Shown here: positions 17,388-27,563 of the stretch, one piece after another | How positions within the stretch are numbered: position 1 is the stretch's first letter | Layout: each line of letters opens with the position of its first letter | From: Hyphomicrobiales bacterium | GTDB lineage: Bacteria; Pseudomonadota; Alphaproteobacteria; Rhizobiales; Aestuariivirgaceae | Length of the DNA stretch: 64,000 nucleotides | Direction of reading: 5' to 3' | Assembly: GCA_025363755.1 (NCBI GenBank) | Contig: JANYLQ010000061.1 | Location: forward strand, 57,499 to 121,498 | The notes under the pieces: model-generated | What the model was told of the DNA's origin: nothing | Database searches by the model: none | The model's input: the letters and a program-made list of their open reading frames with translations, nothing else | Made by a program: the position numbers and the translations under genes

Positions 17388-19493
17388 ATGCGACCAACTA
17401 TCCTCACCCCACTATTTGCCGATGTGACTGCAATCAAAGGCATCGGCGACAAAATTGCCAAGCTTTTGGCTAAACTGTTGCGCCATGGTGAAAGTGATCA
17501 TGCAAGACTAGTCGATGTTTTGTTTCATCTGCCGCACACAATGGTGGACAGGCGCTATCGCTGCACGATTGCACAATTGCCCTTGCAAGGTGTTGTGACG
17601 CTGGAAGTGACGATTGGTAAACACAAGCCACCGCCTCGTGGCACAAGGCTGCCTTATAGAATTGAGGCGCATGACGATACGGGCAATATGACGATTTCGT
17701 TTTTCTCGTCTTATGTCGATCAGTTGAAGCGCCAATTTCCCGAGGGCGAGAAGCGTTTCATTTCCGGCGAGATCAGTTGGTTTGGTGCCGAGGCGCAAAT
17801 GAATCATCCCGATTATGTGCTGAATGCTGATGAGTTATCCAAGATGCCTGTGTTGGAGCCGATCTATCCCCTAACCGCTGGCCTATCGTCCAAGCTCTTG
17901 GGAAAGACGGCCAAAGCCGCGTTGGAAAAACTGCCGCCTTTGCCAGAATGGCAGGATGTTGCTTGGCTGCAAAAACGGGGTTGGCCGGATTTTGGGACAG
18001 CCTTGCGCAATATGCACACGCCGGAGGACTTGACGGTGCTGGCTCCCGATGGCGCGAACCGTTCGCGGCTAGCTTATGATGAGTTGCTGGCAAATCAATT
18101 GGCACTGACTTTGGTGCGCGCTCAGATGAAACGTGCTTCAGGCCGAAAATTGGTCGGTTCAGGCGATTTGCGCAAGTTGATTATCAACAACCTGCCCTAT
18201 AGTCTTACAAACGCTCAACAATCCGCCACTGCAGAAATTCTTGCCGATATGGCCAGTCAAAACCGGATGATCCGCTTGCTCCAGGGCGATGTGGGCGCTG
18301 GCAAAACTGTGGTGGCCTTATTGGCTTTGGCCGAGGCTGTGGAAAGCGGAACCCAAGGGGCATTAATGGTTCCAACAGAAATTTTGGCACGGCAGCATTT
18401 TGTGGGTCTATCGAAACTGCTTGAAGGCACTGGGATTAAGCTGGCGATTTTGACGGGCCGCGAAAAGGGCAAGCTGCGCGAGGAAACTTTGGCAGGTCTG
18501 GCTTCGGGTGAAATCAATATTTTGATTGGAACTCATGCACTGTTTCAAGATGGCGTTGAGTTTCATGATCTCGGTCTGGCGGTGGTGGACGAGCAGCACC
18601 GCTTTGGTGTTCATCAGCGTTTGGCCCTTCAGGGCAAATCTGAGGGCAATACGGATTTACTTGTGATGACGGCAACGCCCATTCCCCGTACACTCGCATT
18701 GACCGCTTACGGCGATATGGATGTTTCAAAGATCACGGAAAAGCCAGCGGGGCGATTACCGATTGATACTCGGGTTTTGTCGACGGGTCGTTATGATGAA
18801 GTGATTAGCGGTTTACATCGCAGCTTGGCCACAGGTGCAAGGGCTTATTGGGTTTGCCCTTTGGTGGAAGAAAGTGAATTTGTAGATTCCGCAGCGGCGG
18901 AGAAGAGGTTTGAAGCACTGGCCGAAGAATTTCCAAACCAAGTTGGCTTGATCCATGGCCGAATGAAAGGCGTGGAAAAAGATGAGGTGATGATGCGCTT
19001 TAAAACGGGCGCACTTGTCATTTTAGCTTCAACCACCGTGATTGAAGTAGGTGTCGATGTGCCCGAGGCTTCGATCATGATTATTGAAAATGCCGAACGC
19101 TTTGGCTTGGCGCAACTCCACCAGCTGCGCGGGCGGGTTGGACGTGGCAGAGCCAAATCATCATGCCTTCTGCTCTATCAGGAACCGTTGGGCGAAACGG
19201 CGAAGGCCCGGTTAAAAATCATGCGCGAGACTGAGGATGGTTTCAGAATTGCTGAAGAGGATTTGAAATTGCGCGGCGCTGGCGAAATGTTGGGCACCCA
19301 ACAATCTGGCCTTGCAGAATTTCGCGTGGTTGATTTATCCGTACACGGAGAATTGTTGGTGGCGGCGCGTGATGATGCGCAACTGATTTTAAACAAAGAC
19401 CCAAAACTGGAAACACCGCGCGGAGAGGCGCTTCGTAATTTGCTCTATCTGTTTGAGCGCGATGCGGCGATTAAACTTTTGTCTTCCGGCTGA
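17388..19493 (+). CDS. recG: RecG, ATP-dependent DNA helicase
   Basis: RecG reverses stalled replication forks and processes D-loops and R-loops. The 701-residue protein has the N-terminal wedge/OB domain with an HhH-like start (VTAIKGIGDKIAKLLAKLL), Walker A GDVGAGKTVVAL, DEQH (VVDEQHRFG), motif III VMTATPIPRTL, and motif VI QLRGRVGRGR. The ATG at 17388 is preferred over the upstream TTG at 17370. It is divergent from sdhE with 64 bp between, and overlaps the DUF502 gene tail by 23 bp. Confidence 0.96.
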   Translation: MRPTILTPLFADVTAIKGIGDKIAKLLAKLLRHGESDHARLVDVLFHLPHTMVDRRYRCTIAQLPLQGVVTLEVTIGKHKPPPRGTRLPYRIEAHDDTGNMTISFFSSYVDQLKRQFPEGEKRFISGEISWFGAEAQMNHPDYVLNADELSKMPVLEPIYPLTAGLSSKLLGKTAKAALEKLPPLPEWQDVAWLQKRGWPDFGTALRNMHTPEDLTVLAPDGANRSRLAYDELLANQLALTLVRAQMKRASGRKLVGSGDLRKLIINNLPYSLTNAQQSATAEILADMASQNRMIRLLQGDVGAGKTVVALLALAEAVESGTQGALMVPTEILARQHFVGLSKLLEGTGIKLAILTGREKGKLREETLAGLASGEINILIGTHALFQDGVEFHDLGLAVVDEQHRFGVHQRLALQGKSEGNTDLLVMTATPIPRTLALTAYGDMDVSKITEKPAGRLPIDTRVLSTGRYDEVISGLHRSLATGARAYWVCPLVEESEFVDSAAAEKRFEALAEEFPNQVGLIHGRMKGVEKDEVMMRFKTGALVILASTTVIEVGVDVPEASIMIIENAERFGLAQLHQLRGRVGRGRAKSSCLLLYQEPLGETAKARLKIMRETEDGFRIAEEDLKLRGAGEMLGTQQSGLAEFRVVDLSVHGELLVAARDDAQLILNKDPKLETPRGEALRNLLYLFERDAAIKLLSSG

Positions 19494-20175
19494 TTTTTTT
19501 AACCACTGCTTTGTTTGGATCTTTTTCCGGAAACACCAACCCCATCGAAATAACCATCTTCAATCCATCCTCAACCGTCATATCCAAAATGCGCACATCT
19601 TTTTTATCAGCAAAGAAAACATAACCGCCCGTGGGGTTGGGTGTTGTGGAAACATAGATCGAATACATCTCCCTGCCCGCCTCAAGACCAACGTCACTGC
19701 CATCGATTTCTCGCGATACGAAGGCAAGTGACCAAACACCTTTGCGCGGCCATTCCACCAAACAGACATTGCGAAACGAAGAACCTTTTTCAGAAAAGAT
19801 GTTTTCAAATATTTGCTTCGAACTTTTGTAAATCGAACGAACCAACGGCGTGTGGTTGAGCAGATTATCCCACAACCCGATAAAATATCGGCCAACAAAA
19901 TTTGTGGCCAGCGCACCCACGGCCGTCATGAATACGATCGCGAACACAAAACCAAATCCAGGAATCTTAATCGACAAATAGGTGTCTGGATTATAATAGG
20001 CTGGCAGCCAGGGTTTCACCAAACCATCGAATGAACTCACAAACCACAGCGTAGCCCAAATGGCGATGGCGGCGGGCGCTGTGATCACCAGTCCGGTGAA
20101 GAAATATCGGCGCAAACGCGCAAAGCCAAAAACCTTTGGCTGTTTTTTCGGTGGCAGAATATCAGTTTCACTCAT
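19471..20175 (-). CDS. DUF502 family membrane protein
   Basis: A 234-residue protein with a cytoplasmic N terminus, a membrane segment at about 29-49 (FFTGLVITAPAAIAIWATLW), a second at about 76-97 and a soluble C-terminal domain carrying VGLEAGREMYSIYVSTTPNPTGGYVFF. This pattern defines DUF502, a family of unknown function often beside recG in alphaproteobacteria. GGAGG abuts the ATG at 20175 with no spacing, so initiation may be inefficient. It is convergent with recG. Confidence 0.88.
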   Translation of the reverse strand: MSETDILPPKKQPKVFGFARLRRYFFTGLVITAPAAIAIWATLWFVSSFDGLVKPWLPAYYNPDTYLSIKIPGFGFVFAIVFMTAVGALATNFVGRYFIGLWDNLLNHTPLVRSIYKSSKQIFENIFSEKGSSFRNVCLVEWPRKGVWSLAFVSREIDGSDVGLEAGREMYSIYVSTTPNPTGGYVFFADKKDVRILDMTVEDGLKMVISMGLVFPEKDPNKAVVKKISRKTKV

Positions 20176-20240
20176 CCTCCTTCATTCGCACGAGAGAGCT
20201 ATGGCTTGCAAGTTATTGCGCAAGCTGCTTTGCAGACATC

Positions 20241-20609
20241 ATGAATTTTAAGAAAACCGTGTTTCTGGCCACAGGCTGGCTGAGCTTGGGCGTGGCGGGC
20301 ATTGGCATCATCTTCCCGTTTCTGCCCATCACCATGCCGTTTCTGCTGGTGGCGGCTTGGGCATTTGGTGAATCATCGCCAGAAATGCGCGAGAAGATTC
20401 GGGAGCATAAAACCTTCGGGCCTTATGTGCGCGGTTGGCAGGATGGGCGAATTGTGCCGATGAATGCGAAGATTGCGGCAACCGTGGTGATTTTTCTGGC
20501 TTCGGTTTACATGTGGTGGCTAAGCCCCCTGCCCCATTGGGCCGCGGCGGCAATCATTGCCGGAATGCTGGCCACAGAAATCTATATATTACAACGACCT
20601 ATAAAATAA
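20241..20609 (+). CDS. YbaN-like DUF454 membrane protein
   Basis: A 122-residue inner-membrane protein with three or four short helices: ATGWLSLGVAGIGIIFPFLP near the start, then FLLVAAWAFGESSPEMREKIREHKTFG with the family's R/K-rich cytoplasmic stretch, and two C-terminal helices. The family (YbaN/DUF454) has no firm function. The ATG at 20241 gives the family N terminus; a longer frame from 20136 overlaps the divergent gene. Confidence 0.88.
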   Translation: MNFKKTVFLATGWLSLGVAGIGIIFPFLPITMPFLLVAAWAFGESSPEMREKIREHKTFGPYVRGWQDGRIVPMNAKIAATVVIFLASVYMWWLSPLPHWAAAAIIAGMLATEIYILQRPIK

Positions 20610-20632
20610 ATTCACTTTTTAGGAAATAACTG

Positions 20633-20662
20633 TTGACACCGAACGGTGAACCTGCCTATATT
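20633..20662 (+). promoter_or_regulatory. Strong sigma-70-type promoter with a palindrome inside
   Basis: TTGACA (20633-20638) and TATATT (20657-20662) are separated by 18 nt. Inside the spacer is CACCG-AA-CGGTG (20637-20648), the kind of palindrome bound by TetR-type repressors. Downstream on the plus strand there is only a 15-codon frame from 20691 before the opposing gene ends at 20771. The promoter therefore drives no evident gene. Confidence 0.55.
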
Positions 20663-20770
20663 CCCCATACTCCACAATCATATCCCAACTATGAGTTTTG
20701 AGCCGATCATGAAAATGAACGTTGGGATGAGCTTGTGAAAACATCGGATCTGTATCACGCAGTGTGCGTC

Positions 20771-21637
20771 TTACTCCCCCGCCTGAACCGGGTTCTGTTC
20801 GCTCCACACCCTCGCCCGCGCTTCGGCTTCGAGGCGGATTTCTTCGGTGCTGGTGGTGCGCAAGTTATTGAGCTTTGCGAAGATCATTGGGTTTTCAGTT
20901 TTGACGGCTGATTGGCTGGCGATGATGTACCACATCAAAGCGCGCGTATCATCTTGGCGCACATAGCTGCCAGTGCGGTAAAGTTCACCCAGATAGGCCG
21001 CAGCATCAGGGCTGTGTTTGCGCACGGCGGCGTTAAGCCATTTGAGGCCTTGAGAGGGATTCTTGGTCATGCCCTCGCCCTCAATGCTCATAGTGCCCAA
21101 ACCATAAAGTGCGCGCGGATGGGCATATGATGTGGCGATGCGCAAATAAGTGCGCGCCGCCATTTGCGGATTGGCCTTGAGGTTTGCACCCCTAATGCCA
21201 GTGCGCAAATAATCGGCCACGCGCAGCTGCGCATCAATCACAATGCGCAAACGATTTTTATCGGGTTCGTCGGGATCGTAATTTTCGGCAACGCGGCTGT
21301 AATAGGAATAGGCGGTGGCCGGGTCCTTGGGCACGCCCTGCCCTAAACGGTACATATGGCCCAGATACCAATCGGCCACCATGTTTCCATCTTCAGATGA
21401 TTTACGGAAATATTCGGCGGCTTGCGGATAATCCCCATCAGCATAAGCGCCGCGCGCGCGCTTCAGATCATCTGTCCAGAAGGGCACGATATCAATATGG
21501 GGCAGCTTGATTTCGGGAGGACGCAAAGTGGAAAAAAAATCGCCGACGGAACCACCATCATCAGCGCGGGCGGGTGCCGCAAAACTGGACAGCATCAACA
21601 CGGTAATGATGAGAGAAAAATAGCGAACGAAATTCAT
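20771..21637 (-). CDS. Secreted SEL1/TPR-like repeat protein
   Basis: A 288-residue protein with a signal peptide (VRYFSLIITVLMLSSFAAPARA). The mature part contains SEL1-type repeats of about 36 residues: ARGAYADGDYPQAAEYFRKS, ADWYLGHMYRLGQGVPKDPA, ALYGLGTMSIEGEGMTKNPS and DAAAYLGELYRTGS. Such solenoids act as protein-binding scaffolds in the periplasm or at the membrane. The start at 21637 puts the signal peptide first; a Met at 21655 is also possible and neither has a clear ribosome site. Confidence 0.88.
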   Translation of the reverse strand: MNFVRYFSLIITVLMLSSFAAPARADDGGSVGDFFSTLRPPEIKLPHIDIVPFWTDDLKRARGAYADGDYPQAAEYFRKSSEDGNMVADWYLGHMYRLGQGVPKDPATAYSYYSRVAENYDPDEPDKNRLRIVIDAQLRVADYLRTGIRGANLKANPQMAARTYLRIATSYAHPRALYGLGTMSIEGEGMTKNPSQGLKWLNAAVRKHSPDAAAYLGELYRTGSYVRQDDTRALMWYIIASQSAVKTENPMIFAKLNNLRTTSTEEIRLEAEARARVWSEQNPVQAGE

Positions 21638-21948
21638 GGGAGCTGGCACACCCATAACTGAAACAGTGAGAAGGCAAAGCTCAACACTATTTTTCTGATT
21701 TTTCCAGTACCCATATCAATCAATGCTTGCGCCCAACGGGCTAAACCTAAACTCAAAATGTTAAGGCGATCTGACCAAAACGGCTGCACCGCAAATCTCT
21801 AAAAGAATTGAATTAAAAGCTAATTGCGGCAGATGATGGTTGAAGCCATGGCCCAAATTGGCTGAACGCATAAAAGTGGCCACTGTTGCGCGAATGCAAC
21901 AGCTTTGTGGGGGTTCATTCTCAACCTGTGGCATGCCAATATTGCCGT
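21638..21948. other. Intergenic region between divergent genes
   Basis: About 310 bp without a gene. It must hold the promoters of the SEL1 gene (minus) and the DUF898 gene (plus), but no clear -35/-10 pair was seen. A perfect hairpin CTGTTGC-N6-GCAACAG lies at 21883-21902, about 47 nt before the DUF898 start, and could shape that mRNA leader. Confidence 0.4.
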
Positions 21949-23232
21949 ATGATAGATTCTCATCCCAGCATGCCGCCGATAGATTCCGCGCCTGAAAAAC
22001 TGAATTTCGCCTATGTGCGCAGGCCCGGCCTGTGGAAAATTATGTTCACCAATCTCGGTATGGGCATTATCACCCTGACGGTTTGGCATTTTTGGGGCAA
22101 AACCAATGTGCGCAAGCATATTTGGAGCTGTATCCACATCAATGACGAGCCGCTTGAATATACGGGCAAGGGCGGCGAATTGTTTCGCGGCTTTTTATTG
22201 GTGTTTGTGATTTTCATTTTACCGCTGCTTTTGTTGACAGCTTTCTTAGGCTTCTATCTAGGCCCGCAAAACCCGGCGATTTCAGGATTGAACTTTCTGT
22301 TTGCAATTGCAGGCTATCTGCTGGGCGGATTTGCGCTTTATAAGGCACGCAACTATCAACTTTCGCGCACCAACTGGCGCGGCATCAGAGGCAATATGGC
22401 AGGTTCTGCCGGGCTATATAGTCTCACGTATTTTGGCAATATTCTGGCGAAGTGGTTTTCTTTTGGTTGGGCCACACCGGTGATGAATGTTGTGATGTCA
22501 GAGCAAATGATTGGCGATATGCGCTTTGGAGACTCGGCGTTTAAATTTAAAGGCCGGGCCGGGCCGCTTTATCCGACTTACGCATTGTGTTGGTTTTTGA
22601 CACTGTTTGTGGTGATCGGCGGCATAGGTCTTTTTTCTTATGAGGTTATCAATTGGTTCGGCACTGGTCTTTCAGATGCCTTTGATCACCTTTTCAAGGA
22701 CAAAGAGGGTGTAAAGCCTACTGTGGAAGAGTTCAAATTGATTGGAATTTTTATGCTTGGGCTTGTTGGTCTGATAATGTGTTATGTGCTCATCATCCCA
22801 GCCTTATGGGCAATCTATTCTGCCAAAGAAATGCGCACATTGGCAAACTATACAAGATTTGATGGTGCACAGTTCAAACTCAACGCCACGGCGGCAAGCG
22901 TGATCTGGCTGGCGGTTGGCAATCTGTTAATTATCGTTTTGGCTATTGCCATGGCTGCGATCCTACTTTTCGGAATAGGCTTTTTGGCGGCTTGGATGGG
23001 GCTTGATAAAAGTACAGCGGTGGCGATTTTGATTGGAATAATGGTGCTGGTTATTTATCAGGGCGTGTGGGCTCTAACACGCCCAATCATTATTCAACGT
23101 AATATCAGTTTTGTGTTTAAACGTTTGACACTGGATGGCGCGGTTGACCTGAACCGCATTCGCCAATCGATCGCCGCAAGGCCAACACGCGGCGAAGGTT
23201 TGGCTGACGCATTTGATCTGGGGGCTTGGTGA
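21949..23232 (+). CDS. DUF898 (YjgN-like) membrane protein
   Basis: A 427-residue inner-membrane protein with about eight hydrophobic segments. It shows family patterns: LWKIMFTNLGMGIITLTVWHFWGKTNVRKHIW at 26-57, NDEPLEYTGKGGELFRGFL, and RNYQLSRTNWRGIRG. The family is widespread and uncharacterised. Its stop overlaps the start of the M48 protease gene (TGATG at 23230-23234), so the two are translationally coupled. This suggests that the two act together at the inner membrane, an inference from position. Confidence 0.9.
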   Translation: MIDSHPSMPPIDSAPEKLNFAYVRRPGLWKIMFTNLGMGIITLTVWHFWGKTNVRKHIWSCIHINDEPLEYTGKGGELFRGFLLVFVIFILPLLLLTAFLGFYLGPQNPAISGLNFLFAIAGYLLGGFALYKARNYQLSRTNWRGIRGNMAGSAGLYSLTYFGNILAKWFSFGWATPVMNVVMSEQMIGDMRFGDSAFKFKGRAGPLYPTYALCWFLTLFVVIGGIGLFSYEVINWFGTGLSDAFDHLFKDKEGVKPTVEEFKLIGIFMLGLVGLIMCYVLIIPALWAIYSAKEMRTLANYTRFDGAQFKLNATAASVIWLAVGNLLIIVLAIAMAAILLFGIGFLAAWMGLDKSTAVAILIGIMVLVIYQGVWALTRPIIIQRNISFVFKRLTLDGAVDLNRIRQSIAARPTRGEGLADAFDLGAW

Positions 23233-24314
23233 TGGTGGTTTCTGCAACTTATTTTGATGGCGAGTCCGCGCGAAATCGCAGCGTGGACGTGAACGAAGAT
23301 GGCACCAACCTCACATTTTCAGGAACAGACACGCCCTACACCTCATGGAGCATCAAGGGCCTTCATGCCATCGATGCACCAACCCCCGGCCAACCATACC
23401 GGTTGACCCACGAAGATAAATCAGGTGCCAGGCTGATCATCCGCGATGATGTATTTATCAAAACGCTGGTTTCGCGCTCATCGCATTTAAAGGGCGGATA
23501 TTCGAGCCGCGATATTGCTCACATTTTTGGGTGGACGATTGGCGGCTTAGTGGCAGTGGCCGCACTCGGGTATGTGGCGATGGTTCTGCTTCCCGATAAA
23601 GTGGCGCATATTTTGCCGGAAACGTGGCGCAACCGCGTAGGCAGCCAAATGGAAGCCGCCATGGCAGAGGGTGCTAAGCTTTGCCATAGCCCTGCTGGTG
23701 ACGCAGCGCTGAGCGCCATGATCACCAATTTGGCATTAGGCCAGCCTGATCTGCCAGCAATCAGCGTTCATATTTATGATATTCCAGTGCTCAACGCCTT
23801 TGCCGTTTCGGGTGGCAAAATTATTATGACGCGCGAAATTTTGGCAAAGGCCGATGGGCCTGATGAGATTGCAGGAGTGTTGGCCCATGAAATTGGCCAT
23901 GTGGCGCATAGGCATCCCGAAGCGCAATTGGTGCGCCTGACAGGCATGCAAGTTCTAGGCAGCGTGTTTACCGGTTCCAACGGCGGCGACATGACAACCA
24001 ATATTGCATTTATGGCCACCGTATTGAGATTCACGCGTGAGGCTGAGGCCGAGGCTGATGCTTATGCGCGCGACACTTTGGTGAAATCATCAATTGACCC
24101 AATGGGGCTGAAGCGATTTTTTGAAAAGATCAACAAGTTAGAAGGTGGCGGCGGCGATAAATCTTCAGCGTTCTCCAAATTGGGAGGTATATTTTCAACG
24201 CATCCCGGAACCGAAGACCGGATGAAATTAATTGAGCCTCTTCCCGCAGGTGTGGTGGCCAAGCCATCGCTTACGAATGAACAATGGCTGGCGCTGAAAG
24301 ATATTTGCAAATAG
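23232..24314 (+). CDS. Membrane-anchored M48 family metalloprotease
   Basis: A 360-residue protein with a beta-rich N-terminal domain (1-90), a membrane segment at about 97-120 (FGWTIGGLVAVAALGYVAMVLL) and a C-terminal peptidase. The zinc motif HEIGH is at 219-223 and the third ligand lies in REAEAEADAYA. The protease domain resembles periplasmic BepA/Oma1-type enzymes involved in envelope quality control. The ATG at 23232 overlaps the upstream stop; GTG 23229 and TTG 23226 are alternatives. It ends 6 bp from the convergent gyrA stop. Confidence 0.92.
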   Translation: MVVSATYFDGESARNRSVDVNEDGTNLTFSGTDTPYTSWSIKGLHAIDAPTPGQPYRLTHEDKSGARLIIRDDVFIKTLVSRSSHLKGGYSSRDIAHIFGWTIGGLVAVAALGYVAMVLLPDKVAHILPETWRNRVGSQMEAAMAEGAKLCHSPAGDAALSAMITNLALGQPDLPAISVHIYDIPVLNAFAVSGGKIIMTREILAKADGPDEIAGVLAHEIGHVAHRHPEAQLVRLTGMQVLGSVFTGSNGGDMTTNIAFMATVLRFTREAEAEADAYARDTLVKSSIDPMGLKRFFEKINKLEGGGGDKSSAFSKLGGIFSTHPGTEDRMKLIEPLPAGVVAKPSLTNEQWLALKDICK

Positions 24315-24320
24315 CGAGGA

Positions 24321-27035
24321 TTACTCCTCGCCCTCGCCTGCCTCTTCTTCGCTGATCCGCTCGACTGACACCACATGCTCATCTTTGGCTGTGTCGATCA
24401 AGGTTACACCTTGCGTGCTGCGGCCAGCTTTTCGGATATCGTGGACCGGGCAACGGATTAACTGGCCGCCATCGGTCACCAACATCAACTCATCACTTTC
24501 TTCGACGGGGAAGGATGCAACGAGCGGGCCGTTACGGCCGTTCACCACCATAGCGGTTATGCCTTTGCCGCCACGACCCGAGATGCGGTATTCGTAGGAT
24601 GATGTACGCTTGCCGTAACCATTGGCGGATACCGTGAGAACTACCTGTTCGGCAGCGCCCATTTCGGCATAACGTTCCTGGCTGATGCTGGTGTCGGCCG
24701 TTACTTCCTCGTCCGATGGCCCAGCTTCAGTTTCTTCACCCGCAACAGCACGTGACATTTTTATGAAGGCCGCGCGTTCCTCAGTTGTAGCTTCAACATG
24801 GCGCAGTACTGACATTGAAATCACATGATCTTCTGCCGCTAGCTTAATCCCGCGCACGCCTGTTGAACCACGGCTTTGGAACACGCGCAAATCAGCCACG
24901 GCAAAGCGGATGCACTGACCAAGCTTGGTGGTGAGCATGATGTCATCGGCATCGGTACAAATTTCAACACCCGCAATCATATCACCATCTTCAAGCTTCA
25001 TGGCGATCTTGCCACCCTTGTTGATGGTTTCAAATTCGGTGAGTTCATTGCGGCGCACATCACCTGACCTTGTGGCGAACATGATGTTCATGGTGGCCCA
25101 TGTCGCTGGATCTTCCGGCATCGGCATAATCGTGGTGATGCGTTCGCCCTGAGCCAGCGGCAAAAGATTGATCATGGCTTTGCCGCGCGATGTGGGGTTG
25201 CCAATGGGCAAGCGCCAGGTCTTGAGGCGGTAAACCATGCCGAGCGATGAGAAGAACAAAATGGGCGTGTGCGTGTTGGCGACAAACAGCTTGGTGACAA
25301 AATCTTCGTCTTTAATTTGCACGCCTGCCCTGCCCTTGCCACCGCGGCGCTGCGCCCGGTAAGCCGAGAGTGGCACGCGTTTGACATAACCCGTGTGGCT
25401 AACGGTGACGACCATGTCTTCGCGCTGGATCAAATCCTCATCATCAACTTCGCCTTCATTCTCGATGATCTCAGTGCGACGTGGTGTGGCGAAATTAGTT
25501 TTAACGTCGGTCAGTTCATCTTTGATGATCGAACGCACGCGCGCACGAGAACTGAGTATTTCCAAATAGTCTTTGATCTCGACAGCGAGTTTTTCAAGCT
25601 CTGCTGAAACTTCTTCTAGGCCCAATTGCGTGAGGCGTTGCAGACGCAGATCAAGAATGGCGCGGGTTTGCTCTTCGGATAATTTGTACGTGCCATCGGA
25701 ATTCAATTTATGTCTTGGATCGGCGATGAGTTGGATCAAGGGTTCCAACATTTTTGCGGGCCAGTTACGGCCCATCAAAGCAGCGCGAGCTTCCGCAGCA
25801 TCACGAGAGGCGCGGATCAGGCGGATAACTTCATCGATATTGGCAACGGCAATCGCAAGGCCGACTAAAACATGCGCACGGTCACGCGCTTTTTTCAGCA
25901 GGAACTTGGTGCGGCGGGTTATGACTTCTTCACGGAACGAAATGAAAGTGGTGAGCAGATCAAGCAATGTAAGTTGTTCAGGCTTGCCACGACTTAAAGC
26001 AATATTGTTGACGCTGAACGAGCTTTGCAACTGCGAGAAACGCCAGAGCTGATTGAGCACAATCTCGGGCTCAGCATCACGCTTCAATTCGATGACAACG
26101 CGCATACCCTCGCGTGAGCTTTCATCGCGAATATCGGAAATGCCTTCGATCTTTTTATCGCGCACCATTTCAGCGATTTTTTCGATCATCGTGGACTTGT
26201 TGGTTTGATATGGAATTTCTGTAACAACTAAAGCAAGGCGGTCTTTGCGGATGGTTTCGGTTTCGACACGGCTGCGCATGACAATCGAACCACGGCCTGT
26301 GCTGAAAGCACTCTTGATTCCAGAGCGGCCTAGGATGATCGCACCTGTTGGGAAATCAGGGCCTGGAATGATCGGCAGCAACTCTTCCATGGTGATCGAT
26401 GGGTTTTCAATGACCGCCAAGGTGGCGTCAATCACTTCGCCCAGATTATGCGGCGCCATATTGGTGGCCATGCCCACGGCAATGCCGCCTGCACCATTGA
26501 CGAGCAAGTTGGGAAACTTGGCGGGCAGAACTGATGGCTCGCGGAATTCATTGGAATAGTTGAGCGTGTAATCAACCGTGTCGCTTTCAAGATCATCAAG
26601 CAGCGGCATGGCCGATTTTGCAAGGCGCGATTCAGTGTAACGGTCAGCAGCTGGCGGATCACCATCCACCGAACCGAAATTGCCTTGGCCATCAATCAGC
26701 GGCAGACGCAGCGAAAAATCCTGCGCCATACGCACCATGGCATCATAAATCGCCAAGTTGCCGTGCGGGTGATATTTACCCATCACGTCACCGACGATAC
26801 GGGCCGACTTTTTGTAGGCTTTATCGGGTGTGAAGCCGTTTTCATACATCGTGTAAAGGATGCGGCGGTGCACAGGTTTCAAGCCATCGCGCACGTCTGG
26901 CAAGGCGCGAGACACGATCACGCTCATCGCATAATCGAGATAACTCTTGCGCATTTCCTCTTCGATGGAAATGGGCGAAATCTCATTGGGGTTGGCGGGC
27001 GGAAGGCCCTTATTATCGTTATCTTTATCGGCCAC
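24321..27035 (-). CDS. gyrA: GyrA, DNA gyrase subunit A
   Basis: GyrA cuts and religates DNA in the gyrase tetramer. The 904-residue protein has the 5Y-CAP/winged-helix domain with catalytic Tyr133 ([12 protein letters not shown]. coli Tyr122), the coiled-coil gate, and a C-terminal beta-pinwheel. The GyrA box appears as [11 protein letters not shown] (E. coli QRRGGKG). An acidic insert at about 762-790 and an acidic tail are typical of alphaproteobacteria. The quinolone region reads [10 protein letters not shown], so Leu94 stands where E. coli has Ser83. No gyrB is in the window. Confidence 0.97.
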   Translation of the reverse strand: MADKDNDNKGLPPANPNEISPISIEEEMRKSYLDYAMSVIVSRALPDVRDGLKPVHRRILYTMYENGFTPDKAYKKSARIVGDVMGKYHPHGNLAIYDAMVRMAQDFSLRLPLIDGQGNFGSVDGDPPAADRYTESRLAKSAMPLLDDLESDTVDYTLNYSNEFREPSVLPAKFPNLLVNGAGGIAVGMATNMAPHNLGEVIDATLAVIENPSITMEELLPIIPGPDFPTGAIILGRSGIKSAFSTGRGSIVMRSRVETETIRKDRLALVVTEIPYQTNKSTMIEKIAEMVRDKKIEGISDIRDESSREGMRVVIELKRDAEPEIVLNQLWRFSQLQSSFSVNNIALSRGKPEQLTLLDLLTTFISFREEVITRRTKFLLKKARDRAHVLVGLAIAVANIDEVIRLIRASRDAAEARAALMGRNWPAKMLEPLIQLIADPRHKLNSDGTYKLSEEQTRAILDLRLQRLTQLGLEEVSAELEKLAVEIKDYLEILSSRARVRSIIKDELTDVKTNFATPRRTEIIENEGEVDDEDLIQREDMVVTVSHTGYVKRVPLSAYRAQRRGGKGRAGVQIKDEDFVTKLFVANTHTPILFFSSLGMVYRLKTWRLPIGNPTSRGKAMINLLPLAQGERITTIMPMPEDPATWATMNIMFATRSGDVRRNELTEFETINKGGKIAMKLEDGDMIAGVEICTDADDIMLTTKLGQCIRFAVADLRVFQSRGSTGVRGIKLAAEDHVISMSVLRHVEATTEERAAFIKMSRAVAGEETEAGPSDEEVTADTSISQERYAEMGAAEQVVLTVSANGYGKRTSSYEYRISGRGGKGITAMVVNGRNGPLVASFPVEESDELMLVTDGGQLIRCPVHDIRKAGRSTQGVTLIDTAKDEHVVSVERISEEEAGEGEE

Positions 27036-27180
27036 GGAAGCTATTGAAATCCCAATGAAATTAAAAATGATAGGGATGCGCCAAATCCGCCGTTAAAACG
27101 ACTCGTGCAACCTGTCATACTCTAGTCTTTGGGAGCCTAAAGAGCAACAAAAACGGCGGTAATTATGGAGTTTTCAGTTA

Positions 27181-27540
27181 CTACCTGCGCGCCGTGAAGC
27201 CGTTACCGCGAATGGCACCACCATCATTGACGAGTGACGAACAGTTGTTTTTATGATCTAGCAAATGCTTGAACTGCACGCAGACTTTATTACCCGAAAA
27301 ACTCCAGCGTCCAGTGTCTTTCTCGCCTTTGTTGGTAGTAACGGAGATCCCGCCACCCGACGTAAACACAGCAATCGCTGAAACGCTATCAGCCACGCTG
27401 ACGTGATAGGTGCCGGTGAGTAGTTTGCGGATTTCAGGCGCTGTGAGTTTGTCGGCCGCAGTCGTGCTGGTGATACAGGCAGCGGCAAGGCCGGCCACAA
27501 TCAAGAATTTAAAACTGTTTTTAACTAAGAAATGGGACAT
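27181..27540 (-). CDS. Small periplasmic protein, DUF995-like (paralogue of 8206-8535)
   Basis: A 119-residue protein with a signal peptide (KNSFKFLIVAGLAAACITSTTAA). The mature part has the helix LTAPEIRKLLTG, a beta-rich middle with TSGGG, TGRWSFSGNKVCVQF and a second cysteine (KNNCSSL). Order and cysteine spacing follow the 8206-8535 protein. A GTG at 27552 would add 4 residues. It lies 23 bp downstream of the DUF1176-like gene on the same strand, so the pair is probably one operon. Confidence 0.75.
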   Translation of the reverse strand: MSHFLVKNSFKFLIVAGLAAACITSTTAADKLTAPEIRKLLTGTYHVSVADSVSAIAVFTSGGGISVTTNKGEKDTGRWSFSGNKVCVQFKHLLDHKNNCSSLVNDGGAIRGNGFTARR

Positions 27541-27563
27541 TTTTTCACTCACTCAATTATCAA

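Noticed and set aside
27087..27159. Inverted repeat CCGCCGTT/AACGGCGG upstream of gyrA
   Set aside because: The arms are 57 nt apart and short; too weak to call a regulatory element.
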